From Branchinecta lynchi (taxonomy: Eukaryota; Arthropoda; Branchiopoda; Anostraca; Branchinectidae), in contig JAKZAP010000020.1 in NCBI GenBank assembly GCA_023053575.1, positions 15,185,998 through 15,249,997 on the forward strand: DNA of 64,000 nt. Direction: 5' to 3'. Within the stretch, counting starts at the first letter, position 1, and every line of letters begins with the position of its first letter. Of this stretch, positions 22,480 to 33,518 are shown piece after piece. The notes under the pieces are model-generated. The model ran no database searches. It saw nothing but the letters and a program-made list of their open reading frames with translations, and had not been told where the DNA came from. The translations under genes and the position numbers were made by a program.

Positions 22480-23261
22480 TTTATTTTACTTTGCATTAAC
22501 CGTTGTTTTTTTATTTTTTTAAACCATTTTGTTTTGACGTACAAGGTTATTTTTGTTACAGAAATATTATGTGAAATATACTTATTGATTGGTTATTGAT
22601 TGATTGACTGATTCCTAGGTCAGGTAAGGAATAATTAGCCCCTAGTATTCTGACGTGTACAAATTGCATTGTCGCAAATTGCGACAGTTTTGTGCAAATT
22701 GCACAAAACTGTCGGGAGATTACGCGATGGATAGGTTAATCATAATACGAAGTCACTGTGAAAGATAACTATTTTATACGTGATCTTATTTCCGATCTTA
22801 GGCTAAAAAAATCAAAATAAAAAATGCAGGGCGAGAGGGAGGGAGCTAGTTCAAGCTAGATGCGCCACAAGAGGAAAGTTACACTGTACAAACTCCCTCA
22901 TTCATCGGGCTTTTAGTAATTATGTATCACCGAATTCAAAGATTTTCATTCCGAGTTTGGAGAGTCTCAAAGAAAGATTAACTGAATCCGATTTAGAACC
23001 TGACACGAACACCCTATATTACGCACCGACGTCCCGTTCTGGATAGGCAGAAAATCATCTCTTTCCGCGTCTCCAAAACAGGCGAGAAAGAGGCTAAAAG
23101 GGGAAGAAAACAAGGTCAACAAAGCGATATGATCCTCACTTGAAAGCTGAACGACCGTCGGCCCGTGACATCCAAACCGCACTATTTCATGCTCATATGA
23201 TTTTACATCTTTCCCTCCGTGACTATTCCACGCCTCCTGGCCCCCATCGCTTCCCACTCAA
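22480..23261. other. No gene; one perfect 15-bp hairpin
   Basis: At 22682-22714 two perfect 15-nt arms (CGACAGTTTTGTGCA and its complement) flank a 3-nt loop. The rest of the stretch shows no shared repeat or coding signal that I can support. Confidence 0.4.
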
Positions 23262-23507
23262 ATGGGTCATGAAACTGCTATAAAACTGCTACGCGAAAAG
23301 CAAGCAGCGGCCAGTCAGTTTAAGGTCCGCTCGTTTCAAAATTCCCCGCGTCGATATCGACTCTACAGCCAGGTATTGGCGGACGCGTGGAGGATTTTTC
23401 ATTCCAAGCTAGAAAGCTGTCAGGGGGAATTGAAGACGAATGAAATGAAATTGCTTGGTTATTTAGAGCCTCGTTTAAGAAGCAAACCTGGGGAAGGATG
23501 CGCATAA
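23262..23507 (+). CDS. Unrecognised 81-codon frame
   Basis: The frame encodes a basic, helix-prone peptide (AIKLLREKQAAASQFKVR near the start). I do not recognise a family. It is reported because its composition is more protein-like than that of neighbouring frames; homology is unknown. Confidence 0.18.
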   Translation: MGHETAIKLLREKQAAASQFKVRSFQNSPRRYRLYSQVLADAWRIFHSKLESCQGELKTNEMKLLGYLEPRLRSKPGEGCA

Positions 23508-23659
23508 AGGTGGGGACAAGAAATTAGGCAGATGTGAAAACTAAGGCGAGTTGTTTTCTATTCAGTCATAATTTTATCAGAGTAGAGTCTGTGTCTCAAG
23601 CAGAGGCTCCATTTCAGTGGACCTCGGACCGGGCAAAGATCAGTGTTGGGCCGCCCTTC

Positions 23660-24040
23660 CAAACTGTCAGAGGTATCATAACAGATAGCGTATAACACTC
23701 TCAAGAATAACACCTTTTCACTTAGAAATAAAGTGTTATGACCAATTAAGTTCACACTATTTCGTGCCTATATCTCCAACAACACCTTCAATTGGTAAAA
23801 ATACAAAAGGGAACAAAAGAAACATAACAGATAACATCCCAAAGTGTTATCTGTTGAAACCGCGCATCCTTCTGTGGTCGTTATGTAAGTTATGACAGTG
23901 TAGTATTTTTACCTATTGAAGGTGTTGTTGGAGATTTAGGCACGAAATGGTGTTGGTGTGTTGGTCATAACACTTTTAAGTGAAAAGGTGTTATTCTTGA
24001 AAGTGTTATGCGCAATCTGTTATGAAACTTCTGACAGTGC
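23660..24040. mobile_element. Foldback/MITE with long inverted arms (CACTGTCAGAAG)
   Basis: The left arm reads AAACTGTCAGAGGTATC then ATAACAGATAG, and the right arm ends ATGAAACTTCTGACAGTG. Inner arms also pair: AATAACACCTTTTCACTT with AAGTGAAAAGGTGTTATT, and CTCCAACAACACCTTCAAT with ATTGAAGGTGTTGTTGGAG. The central CAAAGTGTTATCTGTTG lies between them. No coding frame. Confidence 0.7.
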
Positions 24041-24105
24041 ATGATTAGTACTCAGACTAAAAAGTAGAGTCACTCTTTTTGGGTCAAATTTAAAGTCTTT
24101 GATTC

Positions 24106-24441
24106 ATGTGGGCCGAGACGGTGGAGATACCATCATTTTTCGATGGGTCGGATTTTTACGAAAACAATGTTACCTTTGTTTTCCCCCAAATCCTCACGGT
24201 AGCCAACGTTATCCACGAATTGCTTAAACAGAATTCACTCCTGAACAGCAATCCGCTACCATTGCTAATTAACTATTCAGTGATCTCCTGGCACGGGTCA
24301 AAGATTACTAGAACCTTCGAGAATATCGAGTGGCTGGTAAGAGAATTAAAACTACTAAGTATATCACCATGTGGACGTTTAGATAAATGTCGGAAGAAGA
24401 AATCACCGGCCAGTTTGACATTTTTTGGTCTCGGAAGCTGA
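24106..24441 (+). CDS. Unrecognised 111-codon frame with a possible splice donor
   Basis: The first 76 codons look protein-like (NVTFVFPQILTVANVIHELL, then EWL) and reach CTGGTAAGA at about 24331-24339, a good donor consensus. Beyond that the frame becomes low quality. It may be the first coding exon of an unidentified gene; no second exon was found in the next kilobase. Confidence 0.25.
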   Translation: MWAETVEIPSFFDGSDFYENNVTFVFPQILTVANVIHELLKQNSLLNSNPLPLLINYSVISWHGSKITRTFENIEWLVRELKLLSISPCGRLDKCRKKKSPASLTFFGLGS

Positions 24442-26490
24442 ATATTATTTAGCTCAGTTTCATTAATCTTCGAGAAATCACTATAACGAATTTAGTATAA
24501 TTTACGGCATTTGTTTATTGTGATTTAGTTTACAACCTTAATTCTTTGGACTTGCAGGAATTTTCAAGAAAAATCAGAAAACAAAATACTTAAAGAAATC
24601 GATAGTGCAAATAATTAGTTTAATTTTTCTACACATTTTCTATATGTATGCTACAATAATAACATATTTTTAGATCCAAACTCAAACTATGATTCCATCC
24701 TCCTCCTTTCGGGCGCTTCCTACCCACACCGCTAGATGACCCAGCGGTCGGATCGAGTCATCGGTTTGTTTTGGGTCTTGGGCGGGGGGTCTAAACGTTG
24801 CTGGTGCTAGAATGCTTATGATATAACTCCTTTAAAGTAGTTTTTGAAGATACCTTAAAATAATGTCAATGGTTTGCACTTTTCCTAATGACACTTATTT
24901 AGGGATCAAAAGATCCCTATCGTTGCGAGTGGGTACAAGTATTTCTTTTCGGGTGACTGACTGAAGCAATTTCCATTTTTGCAAAGCAACTCTAGTATCA
25001 GATACCATAATAACTGCAAAAACAACGCAAATCTAGATACCGTGGTATCACCTAAATATACCATTGTATAGCAAAAATGCAACTATTAGCCCATTTAAAA
25101 CCATGCTCAAACTAGATAACAAAATAGCAAACGGCTTCTACTCTAGTTCTCAGACTCCAATCCGCGTTGCTCGTGAGGTGAAAGTCGCTAAACCCTTCCA
25201 ACGCGTTTCCCTCCAACGCCATAAATTAGGATATTATGATATACTTTTTCAATCAATCAATTAAATTTACTTCCAAATAGCTTAAAGCTAGAAGAGGACG
25301 GCAGAAATAAAAATAAAGGGAGGCCTCGTAGTTTCGACTGACCAAGAGCCTCCACAGTATTTAATTCGGTACTGTTTCCAGGGGCGTGGCTAGCCAAAAC
25401 TCGAGGGGGGGGGGGGGTAGTAATAAAACATGCAATAGCTGCAAACGTTGAAGACGGAAGAAGCCTAGTCTTATCTATGAGCTCAGAGGCGGTTTGAAGG
25501 GCTTGGGCGTGGGAGGTGACTTCTTAAAATACACGACAGATGTCCTTCAAGGCTCAAGTATCATACCAGTTAAAAACAAAATTCAAGAAACGCAGCATCG
25601 CCTGCTGGAAACTGTGCGAATTTACAGAAATCTACAGTGAACGTCATTTGTAACAACAGGAATTCACTGACGCAATGGCCCGCCCTACAGCACTTCCTAA
25701 TGACAGATAGAATGAAAATGAGCGCCTCATGCGAAATTTTGAAGTAGGCTAAGACTTTTTTCGGGCAAAACACTACTTCCCCCCACAAAGTTCAGATTTT
25801 AATGTGACCCAAGCCCCGAAATTCCAAGCCTAAAACACGAATGAAATAACGCGATCTTCGAGTAAATAGAGTCTATTTCAAAAGGCACCACCAGCCATAA
25901 ATTTTAAAATCCTGCATGATCAGAATATGAATAAACAATACACAACATCAAGGGCCACTTGGCATGGGGCCCCTCTGTCTTCGCTCACGACGAATCCAGA
26001 AAATGTGAGACAATTAGATGGAAGTTGTTAATGTGCTTCAGTTTGACCCTTTCCGAAAAAGAAGCCTACTGATCATTCAGAAAGAAAAAAAACTTGAAAC
26101 AGGGCCGACTTGTTCTGAGTTTCCAGTTTAAAAAACAAAAATAAAAGAAAAATAAAACGACATGTTGCAATAATAAGGACCGTCATTACAGCGTCGCACT
26201 GGAGAAAAATACTTATTATCAAATTATATTCTGTTAAGAAACTAACAAACTGTGAAAATTGTATGCCACACAAAAATCAGCGTGACTTTGACATGAAATG
26301 AAAAATACTAGTACATAAAAGATCGTGATAAAATTGTCAATCTGGCAAGCTCGAAACATGCGACTAAGAATCCAATTCCTGAAGTCTCAAACGCTCGAGA
26401 ACCCAGAACAGCCTAGGTCCAAGCTGGATGTCAACTCGAGTTTCTTGGTAAACCTGAACTAGCCTTACTGACTTTTCGGGCTTTCCTGGC
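24442..26490. other. Mostly featureless, with two repeat fragments
   Basis: A fragment of the GATACC/GGTATC repeat lies at about 24990-25075, ending TAGCAAAAATGCAAC. At 25379 CAGGGGCGTGGCTAGCC followed by a G-run resembles one end of a hAT-type MITE; no partner end was found. The rest shows nothing I can support. Confidence 0.4.
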
Positions 26491-26516
26491 TGAGCTCACG
26501 TTTAACTGAACTTTTG

Positions 26517-26640
26517 CGGTCGGGTGCTCTGCGAGCGTCCAGTTAGCTAAAAAAAATTTGGTTGGGCGCTCTCTGAATGCCCAGATTAGCTTAATTTATT
26601 CGGTTGGGCGCTCTGCAGCCTCCGGGTTAACTTTTTTATT
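26517..26640 (+). repeat. Three ~50-bp tandem units (GGTTGGGCGCTCT)
   Basis: Units begin GGTCGGGTGCTCTGCG, GGTTGGGCGCTCTCTG and GGTTGGGCGCTCTGCA and each ends in a GTTAGCT/ATTAGCTT plus T/A-rich stretch. Confidence 0.6.
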
Positions 26641-26771
26641 TCTTCGATGGGTGGTAGTATCCCCCCCCCCCCCACCCCGATAGCGATGTCACTGACTGTT
26701 TCTCCTCTCACCTATCTTGTGCGTTTGTAAAGTTTCTTATTCGTCCCCGTATGTTATTAAAGGCATTGTCC

Positions 26772-27024
26772 TGGGACATTTTTCCAATCGTAAACAATTG
26801 AAACGACTGTAAACAATTATTTTTTTTAACGATTGGAAACAGTTGTTTACGATTGTGTTTTCACGATTGGAAACAATCGGAACCAATCGTAAAAATACAA
26901 TCGTTAACAACTGTTGACAATCGCAAACAACTGTTTGTAAGCAACTGTTTCCAATCGTAAATAAACAATTGTTTACGATCGTTTATAATTGTTTTCAATT
27001 GTTTACGATTGAAAAAATGTTCCA
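26772..27024. mobile_element. MITE packed with ATCGTAAACAATTG motifs
   Basis: Ends are TGGGACATTTTTCCAATCG and CGATTGAAAAAATGTTCCA. The interior is almost wholly made of (C)AATCGTAAACAATTG-like words in both orientations, about a dozen of them. No TSD was resolved. Confidence 0.6.
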
Positions 27025-27170
27025 TAATACTATGACTTAAATTTTTGACGGTGCAAACGGATAAGTCAGCTACATTTTGTTAGAGCTCCAGTTTAGCTAA
27101 TTAGACCAGCTTTAACTCCAAGCAATTTTCAAGAAGAAGTTCACAAAATCGAATATTTAAGGAAGAATCT

Positions 27171-28816
27171 TTAAAGTTCAATGGGAATATCGAACTACCC
27201 AAATCCCACTCAGTAACAGCCTAGGAACAATGCTTACCCCCTAGATCAGCAGCTTTTTCAACAGTTTCCTCTCTGTGATATTTCAAAGCGTAAATTTTTG
27301 GGTCAGTACATGCTCAGTTTATTAGCTTGGACTAAGATAAAAGTGATGTTTCTTATAATACTTAGTAGATCTTTATTTATTCAAACAATGTTTACAACGG
27401 ATACGTCAGCTCTGATTTTTCATCAGCGATATTTCGGCCCTTCTTGGCAAGGGTCCTCGTCAGGCTGTCAATCTTCTTGCTCAACTTCGGGGAAGGAAAC
27501 AAACCTGTAATAAATAACTGAAGCTTCTACCGACTATAAATATCTTATTAAGGTAAATATTTTCGAAAACCCATCCCATTCAGTATATTTTGAAAAAGCC
27601 CAAATTCTTGCAACGTGCACCGGACTCCATCAAACCATTCGAGAAGCCGTTGAGATAAAGAAAAACCGAACAGGCATTAACCGAGATACAGACGAGTACT
27701 CTTTACCGGAAACGTGGAACGGGGTTATTAAGGGAAGAAAATTTAAGCCTCAGTCCCTTATTAACAACAAAACCGAAGTCGATCAAAATGCAGAAAAAAA
27801 TATTTCCTGCCGTCGCCCCAATCGTGCAGCAAAAACAGCAGCCGTGTCAAAAATTAAATCTCAGCACTAGTTTTTCCGTGCAGTGATTATTCAAAGTAAT
27901 AGATTCAGGCAAGTACTCATAATAGAAACGTAGAACGAGGTCATTAATACAATAATATTTAAGTTTTCAGCCCCTTATTAATGAAAAAACCGAAGTTGAT
28001 CAAAATGCAGAAAAAACCCTTTCCTGTCATCGCCCCAATCATGCAGCAAAAACAGCGTCGTTGTCAAAAATTAAATCTCAGGACTAGTTTTTTCATTTTA
28101 CTGGTACTTGAAGATAATTTACCTTAATAAGATATTTATAGTCGGTAGAAGCTTCAGTTATTTATTACAGGTTTATTTCCTTCCCCGAAGTTGAGCAAGA
28201 AGATTGACAGCCTGACGAGGAACCTTGCCAAGAAGGGCCGAAATATCGCTGATGAAAAATCAGAGCTGACGTATCCGTTGTAAACATTGTTTGAATAAAT
28301 GTTTCAAAGTCAGCTTGGGCTCAAAGAATATTTAGATCTTTATTTTATACATAAAATCAGCATGTATAATTCAGATTTGAATAGGTTATTTGTTTTTGAA
28401 TGATTTTTGTAGCTATGTAATTTTTGTTAAGCTTATTGCATATTCCGGTACATTTTATAAAGCAGGCTAATCAAGCTTCACAATACTATTCCACAAAGAA
28501 AAACTTTTAATAGGCACTTTAAGCCATGGAACTTCTGATGAAACACTAGAACAATCAGGTACACTGCATCTGCGGCTTGACTTTGATGACATCTCAAATA
28601 TATCCTTTTCTATCAAGCATTGCTGGGAGGTTTTGAATTTCCTGCCACGGTATCCCAGCTCCTAAGATTTGGATCGCCGAAATGCCAGAGAGGTAAAGAC
28701 AAGGGATAACAAAAAAACGGCCGATTTTCGTAGCGCCTTCTAAAGGAAGTCGGAAATGTTTATTTGTAAATCATTTAATACAAAGTAAAGCATTAGAAGT
28801 GTCCATTGTGCTTTAT
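27171..28816. repeat. Dispersed repeat interrupted by a foldback element
   Basis: The flanks 27171-27365 and 28346-28816 are homologous to the continuous segment 15374-16028. The interruption is a 954-bp foldback between two copies of TAGATCTTTATTT. The minus-strand frame at about 28570-28800 is a decayed copy of the 15809-16189 frame. Confidence 0.7.
27379..28332. mobile_element. 954-bp foldback element with 13-bp TSD
   Basis: TAGATCTTTATTT occurs at 27366-27378 and 28333-28345. The arms (about 27380-27560 and 28115-28303) are inverted and contain ACGTATCCGTTGTAAAC, the CTGACGAGG...GGGCCGAAA segment and AATAACTGAAGCTTC. The right side extends further (CAAAGTCAGCTTGGGCTC). The interior holds a ~216-bp direct duplication (units near 27686 and 27901). 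No coding frame. A shorter relative sits at 37673-37972. Confidence 0.75.
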
Positions 28817-28845
28817 CTGTTTTTCACAAGTTCATTTTCCAGCTT

Positions 28846-28920
28846 GAGCCTGAAGAGGACTCTTGCCAATAAGGGCCGAAATATAGCTCTAATAAAATGT
28901 AGCTGACTTATCCGAGGGGT
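28846..28920 (+). repeat. Solo arm of the foldback family with hammerhead-like core
   Basis: CTGAAGA at 28850-28856 and CGAAA at 28877-28881 flank a short stem (GGACTCTT / AAGGGCC). GTAGCTGACTTATCCG follows. The same order is found in both larger foldbacks. It directly precedes the GC minisatellite. Confidence 0.5.
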
Positions 28921-28954
28921 TGCTCACTCCCAAAAACGATGTACACCAAGTGGC

Positions 28955-29140
28955 GCGTGCCGCGGTGCCGAGCCGGTGCCGCGGTGCCGTGTCGGTGCCG
29001 TGCCGGTGCCGTGCCGGTGCCGTGCCGGTGCCGCGGTGCCGTGCCGGTGCCGAGCCGGTGCCGAGCCGGTGCCGAGCCGGTGCCGTGCCGGTGCCGTGCC
29101 GGTGCCGAGCCGGTGCCGAGCCGGTGCCGAGCCGGTGCCG
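28955..29140 (+). repeat. GC-rich 12-bp minisatellite (CGGTGCCGAGCC / CGGTGCCGTGCC)
   Basis: About fifteen 12-bp units with 6-bp internal periodicity alternate GTGCCGAGCCG and GTGCCGTGCCG. The unit has no stop codon in several frames on both strands, so the 60-90-codon frames here are artefacts. A second array lies at 31173-31345. Confidence 0.9.
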
Positions 29141-29890
29141 CTGTTCTTTTTACTTCGAATTACAGTATTGTGATAAAGCACGATTTCTGATGTACATGTA
29201 AACAAATTTCATCAGATATTGGCCGAGAATGAAGTCGGCAATGTGTGTTGAATACAAGAGCTAGCAGCTCATATGGTATTTGCAAGGCTGGGTCAGAGGA
29301 TGAAATTTAGGAATTTGTAAATTCTTGGGTTTCTTGTGTTTAATTATAAGCCATACCCTTGAAATAAGAATGATTGTGGGCCCTTGGAAATCAAGAGAAT
29401 GATCTGGTGAAAAGTATTTTATTTTTGCACTTTAAGGGCACTAGAAATTCATGTGAAAGCAAAACCCTTTAGGCAAAAGTGACTATGGGCTCATGGGGAT
29501 CATGTAGTTGTATATTTTGCTCAAACTAATGCAACCTATAATACTAATGCAGCCTACTTCCGTAATCATTACATATATTTCTAAACCCGGAGACCCACGT
29601 TTCGTGCGGTACATTCTAACCCCTCTAACAAAACCTCGCTGATTTTCTCACTTGCCGTGTTTTGCTACCTTCGATGTGTATCACGCTGTCGACGGTTCGA
29701 GACGGTTGCGCGACGGTTGTCTGCGAGAATTTTTTCCGTCAGGAAAATCGGTTATGCAAATTGTTTCCCTGTTTCGCTAGAAGTCAACGGGTCTCGGAAA
29801 AGGCTTAAAACAGCCAAAACAGTTAGTTATTTATTGAAAGCTTGTTAAAGTATTCAAATACTTTAAAATACTGTAAGTTGAAGAGTGATT
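29141..29890. repeat. Dispersed TTTAAGGGC / GGGCTCATGGGGATCATG repeat and unassigned sequence
   Basis: The stretch 29400-29545 holds one copy of a dispersed family with CTTTAAGGGCACTAGAAATT, GCAAAACCCTT, GGGCTCATGGGGATCATG and TTTTGCTCAAA. Related copies are at 29895-30057, 39290-39441 (minus), 48575-48715, 49445-49510 and 60430-60590 (minus). The rest (29141-29400, 29550-29890) is unassigned. Confidence 0.5.
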
Positions 29891-30344
29891 AGTGCGAGGG
29901 GTCCTTTAAGGGAGCTGCAAATTCATTTTGAAGCAAAACCCTTGTTTCACAAATAATCATGGGCTCATGGGGATCATGAAAATATATGTTTTGCTCCAAA
30001 GTATTTTCTGTACTTTGTGGTTATGATGAGTACTTTAAGGAATGTGGTTGGCTCTATAAAAGAATTTATGAACCAATCTTTTTCTTCCTTGACTACCTAC
30101 TTAGGCTAACTGGTACATATATTTAGCCACAGCAAGTGCATGAAGATGGCAAAGTTCGAAGCACGAACGTTCAAATAAGCATACCTCTATTGCACTCCCA
30201 GAGTGTCTGATGGGGAAATTGACTTTTTCCAAGTTAAATATGCCTGCCAAGTATCATTCTTAGCACACTCTACAAATATGAAAAAAAGATTGGTCGCCAC
30301 TGAATTACCTTCACCAGAAGCAAAATATACTGAAGCTGACTCAA

Positions 30345-30960
30345 GTTTTGGGCGATATTCGATACCGATAACGATATATCCATGTATCGGACAAAATATC
30401 GATATCGAAAGTATATATCGATATCGATAACGATATTTGTTCATTCGTAAAGATTGCAATTAATCCAACATAACCCACACTTATATATACGAAATTGGAG
30501 CAATGTGTATTCCGCAATTCCTTTCTTATTTATCCGGAGTTCGAGATGATCCAGTATGCGATATATCTGATATCGATCGATCGATATATCGCACCAAATA
30601 TCGATATCGAAACGTAAATATCGCTATCAAAAACGATATTTGTTCATCGTAATTATTGTAAATAATCCGAACTAACCTACACTTATATATCCGAAATTGG
30701 ACAATATGTTTTCCCTAATTCATTTCTCATTTATTCTGAGTTTGAAATGATCCAAGATGCTATTTAATGAAAATTTGGTTCTTAGATTTTGGCGAAACGA
30801 AGCATGGTAAGCAAATATCAATATCGATATATCGATTATCGAATATCGAAAGTGAAAATATCGATATATCGATTGTTGAATATCGAAAGCGGAAATATCG
30901 ATATATCGATTATCTAATATTGAAAGTGAAAATATCGATATATCGAAAAATCCAAGTATC
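30345..30960. repeat. ATCGATATATCG-rich satellite
   Basis: Dense ATATCGATAT, TATCGATATCG and GATATCGAT words on both strands make the region close to self-complementary. Two larger degenerate units share ACACTTATATAT(A/C)CGAAATTGGA at about 30478 and 30690. Confidence 0.8.
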
Positions 30961-31172
30961 GCCAAGCACCAGTACCAAACCATGGTTGACCACTTTGCGC
31001 ATTTGGTCAACAGCATCTCCTCATATCTAGTTTAGCTTCTTCTTCGGTTGCATGTTTTCAATAATTCTTTCATTCAAGTACCTTCGTTATTGGGCGCCAG
31101 ATACCAGATACCAGATGGCGAAGAGTAATATGCAGAAAATTTGTCCGTGGCCGGCGTATCGTGCTAGAGGCG

Positions 31173-31345
31173 CGCCGGTGCCGTGCCGGTGCCGTGCGGT
31201 GCCATGCCGGTGCCGAGCTGGTGCCGCGGTGTTGCGCCGTTGCCGTGCCTTTGCCGTGCCGGTGCCGTGGTGCCGTGCCGGTGCCGCGGTGCCGTGCCGG
31301 TGCCGCGGTGCCGTGCCGGTGCCGTGTCGGTGCCGTGTCGAGGTG
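31173..31345 (+). repeat. GC-rich GGTGCCGTGCC minisatellite, second array
   Basis: Degenerate 6/12-bp units (CGGTGCCGTGCC, CGGTGCCGCGG, GTTGCCGTGCC) run for about 170 bp, followed by GAGGTGTACACCGGTGG. The inverted copy at 59597-59630 keeps only about three units, so array length differs between paralogues. Confidence 0.85.
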
Positions 31346-31440
31346 TACACCGGTGGCGGAGAGAGAGCAACCCCTCGGACTTATCCGTTTTGCACCGTCA
31401 AATATGGTTCGCAGTCAGCTTGGGCTGAAGCAACATCCAT

Positions 31441-33510
31441 GACTTAAATTATTTCCAAACGGGTCCCCCTTTACTATAGAGTCCAGCACTGAGACCTTGA
31501 ATGATGTTTGCACGCTTCAGGAAATTCTGAATAGCTGATTTGTCTTGGAAAACAAAAGCTTGTTTGAAGCTAAGGGGTTTCTCAAATGCAGCATGACAAA
31601 CGTCTCTTATTTCTGGCTAACAACAAACTTAGGGGCTCCATGCTTGAAGAGTCTGGTCAGGTTATTTTATTCAATTAGGGAGTCCCCTGGAAAACCACTT
31701 TTTATCCTCACTTCTTCTTGGAGAACGGCGGAACACCTGTTCAGGTCAGAGATTTATACTCATAATACTCAAAGCTGACTGGGAAACAGACGTTGAGCAA
31801 TGACTGAAAACGGAAAAATTGGCTACCATGTTCCTAGTCAGATTTAGAGTGTGTGCATCTGTCACGACGGTGGAATGTCTCCATGGCCATGCAATACCCC
31901 TAAATCACCTGCCTTTATGACCAAAGGTGACTGTCAGAATATTCAGCACCTGATTTCGATTGACCTGCTTATCTGGGCTTTACTGATTCTGTTCATAAGT
32001 TTTGTGTTTTTCTTCTTCCTTCACTGATTTCCTTTATAACACTTCACTAGTCCTCATGTAGTCGAGTGGGTGAATAAAATCCTCATTCATAAATCATCCG
32101 TATCAAATTCCCTACCAAAAGCCGGTTGGACTAATCCTACCCTAATCATGTCTTCAGCTTTTGCTTGATACTAATTTACCCTTTTTCATGGTTTATCACT
32201 AGCTAAATCAGTCTTATAAAGTTTGTGTAGTGTTTCGTTTATTTTCCTTTCTATCTATTACTCCGTAATTTCATTTGTTGTCTAGCGGGCCTCAATAAAT
32301 TAGTTTTATTACATCTGGTTTACTAGCCAGAGGGAGAGGGTTGCAGGTATCACGGAATACAGAAGGGAGTTGGTTCTGCAGCCTTCGTTAAAGTTTAACC
32401 GAAAAGGGCTGGGATAGGAATCTAGTTACCCATCACTTGTATTCCCTTAAATAGGCTTGTAGCCACGAAGAAGATACGTCACTTCGTTGCTCTGCTATTC
32501 ATGAATAATTGATTTTTATTCCGACTTTCTCTGTCGGATTCGTCGTACCTATGCATTTGTCCGTTTGTTGTACACTGAACGGAAATGATTTACAAAAAAT
32601 AAGTTTTCACGGAGTGAGCTCCAGGCCGCGAGCTGATAACTGGCCACTGAAGAGCCGCGTTTGTACTGAGATTCAAATTTTCGCGTCATATTTGACGACA
32701 AGCTAAAAGCTTAACGCCAATTTTTATAATAATAATTAGAATTTGCGTTGTGGAGACGGCCGTAGATATTCTGACCGTCACGCTTATTACTGAAGCACGT
32801 AGTGGAAAAAAAATAGCAGAATCCAAATAATCCAGTGTTCTTCAATTAAATGATATAAAAATAAGTTAGCTTTTCAGTTAAACTTTAAGCAAAATCATCC
32901 ATCTACTCAGTTTTGAGCTAAAAACAGGGAATGAGGGCGGGGCGTCTGCGGAATGCAATTAGCCCCAGGTCTACCGGGGCTACTGAAATTGTAAATTTCC
33001 CCGACTTGGCAACTCAACTTGAAAAAAGCTGTCTCATTATAATACTTGAATCACCTCATAACGACACGTGAAGAACGAAGCAGTTATGAGCTAAAAACAG
33101 GGACTGAGGGAGGGGCCTCTGCGGAATGCAATTAGCCCCATGGCAGGTATACCGCCCCGGTGGACTGAAATTGTAAATTTCCACGACTCAGCAACTCAAC
33201 TTGAAGAAAGCTGTCTCATTAGAACTTGAAGAACGAACATAAATCCGTTATTAAAGTTAACCAGCTAAACTATTTAATATCGTTAAATGTAATCTAATGG
33301 TAAGAGACTGGAAGAGTGGAATGTCTATCTTACTTCACGGGATAATTTATTTATTCTGCTCTGCTGTATATTTACATTTTTCTTGTATGTATTTATATTG
33401 AGCTTTTCATTTTATTATGTACTCAGCTATACATTTTAATTTTGTTATGTATTTATATTATTTTTTTTCGTGCTTGTTGTTATAGCCTTCATATCACAAG
33501 CTCATTCGAT
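31441..33510. repeat. Unassigned sequence with one ~170-bp tandem duplication
   Basis: A duplication covers about 32915-33080 and 33087-33240 (shared: GAGCTAAAAACAGGGA, GCGGAATGCAATTAGCCCC, GAAATTGTAAATTTCC, AAGCTGTCTCATTA). Sequence near 32388-32470 is related to 13355-13450. No gene is supported elsewhere in the stretch. Confidence 0.5.
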
Positions 33511-33518
33511 TTTGTTAA

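Larger units (their letters stand above)
29895..31440 (+). mobile_element. Composite repeat with ATCGAT and GGTGCC minisatellites, copy 1
   Basis: In order: a TTTAAGGGAGCT module, a decayed TA-MITE-like segment (30060-30195), a unique block ending TACTGAAGCTGACTC, an ATATCGAT-rich stretch (30345-30960), a spacer, a GGTGCC minisatellite and a tail with GAGGTGTACACCGGTGG, GAGCAACCCCT and GCACCGTCAAATATGG. Most of these modules recur in inverted order at 59565-60590, so the whole is probably one mobile or segmentally duplicated unit. No coding frame. Confidence 0.6.

Noticed and set aside
28924..29205. Long overlapping frames on both strands encoding Arg/Ala/Pro-rich repeats
   Set aside because: They follow from a 12-bp GC minisatellite without stop codons; four or more frames are open at once.
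28955..31345. CRISPR-like arrays
   Set aside because: Units are contiguous minisatellites with no unique spacers, in a eukaryotic repeat context.
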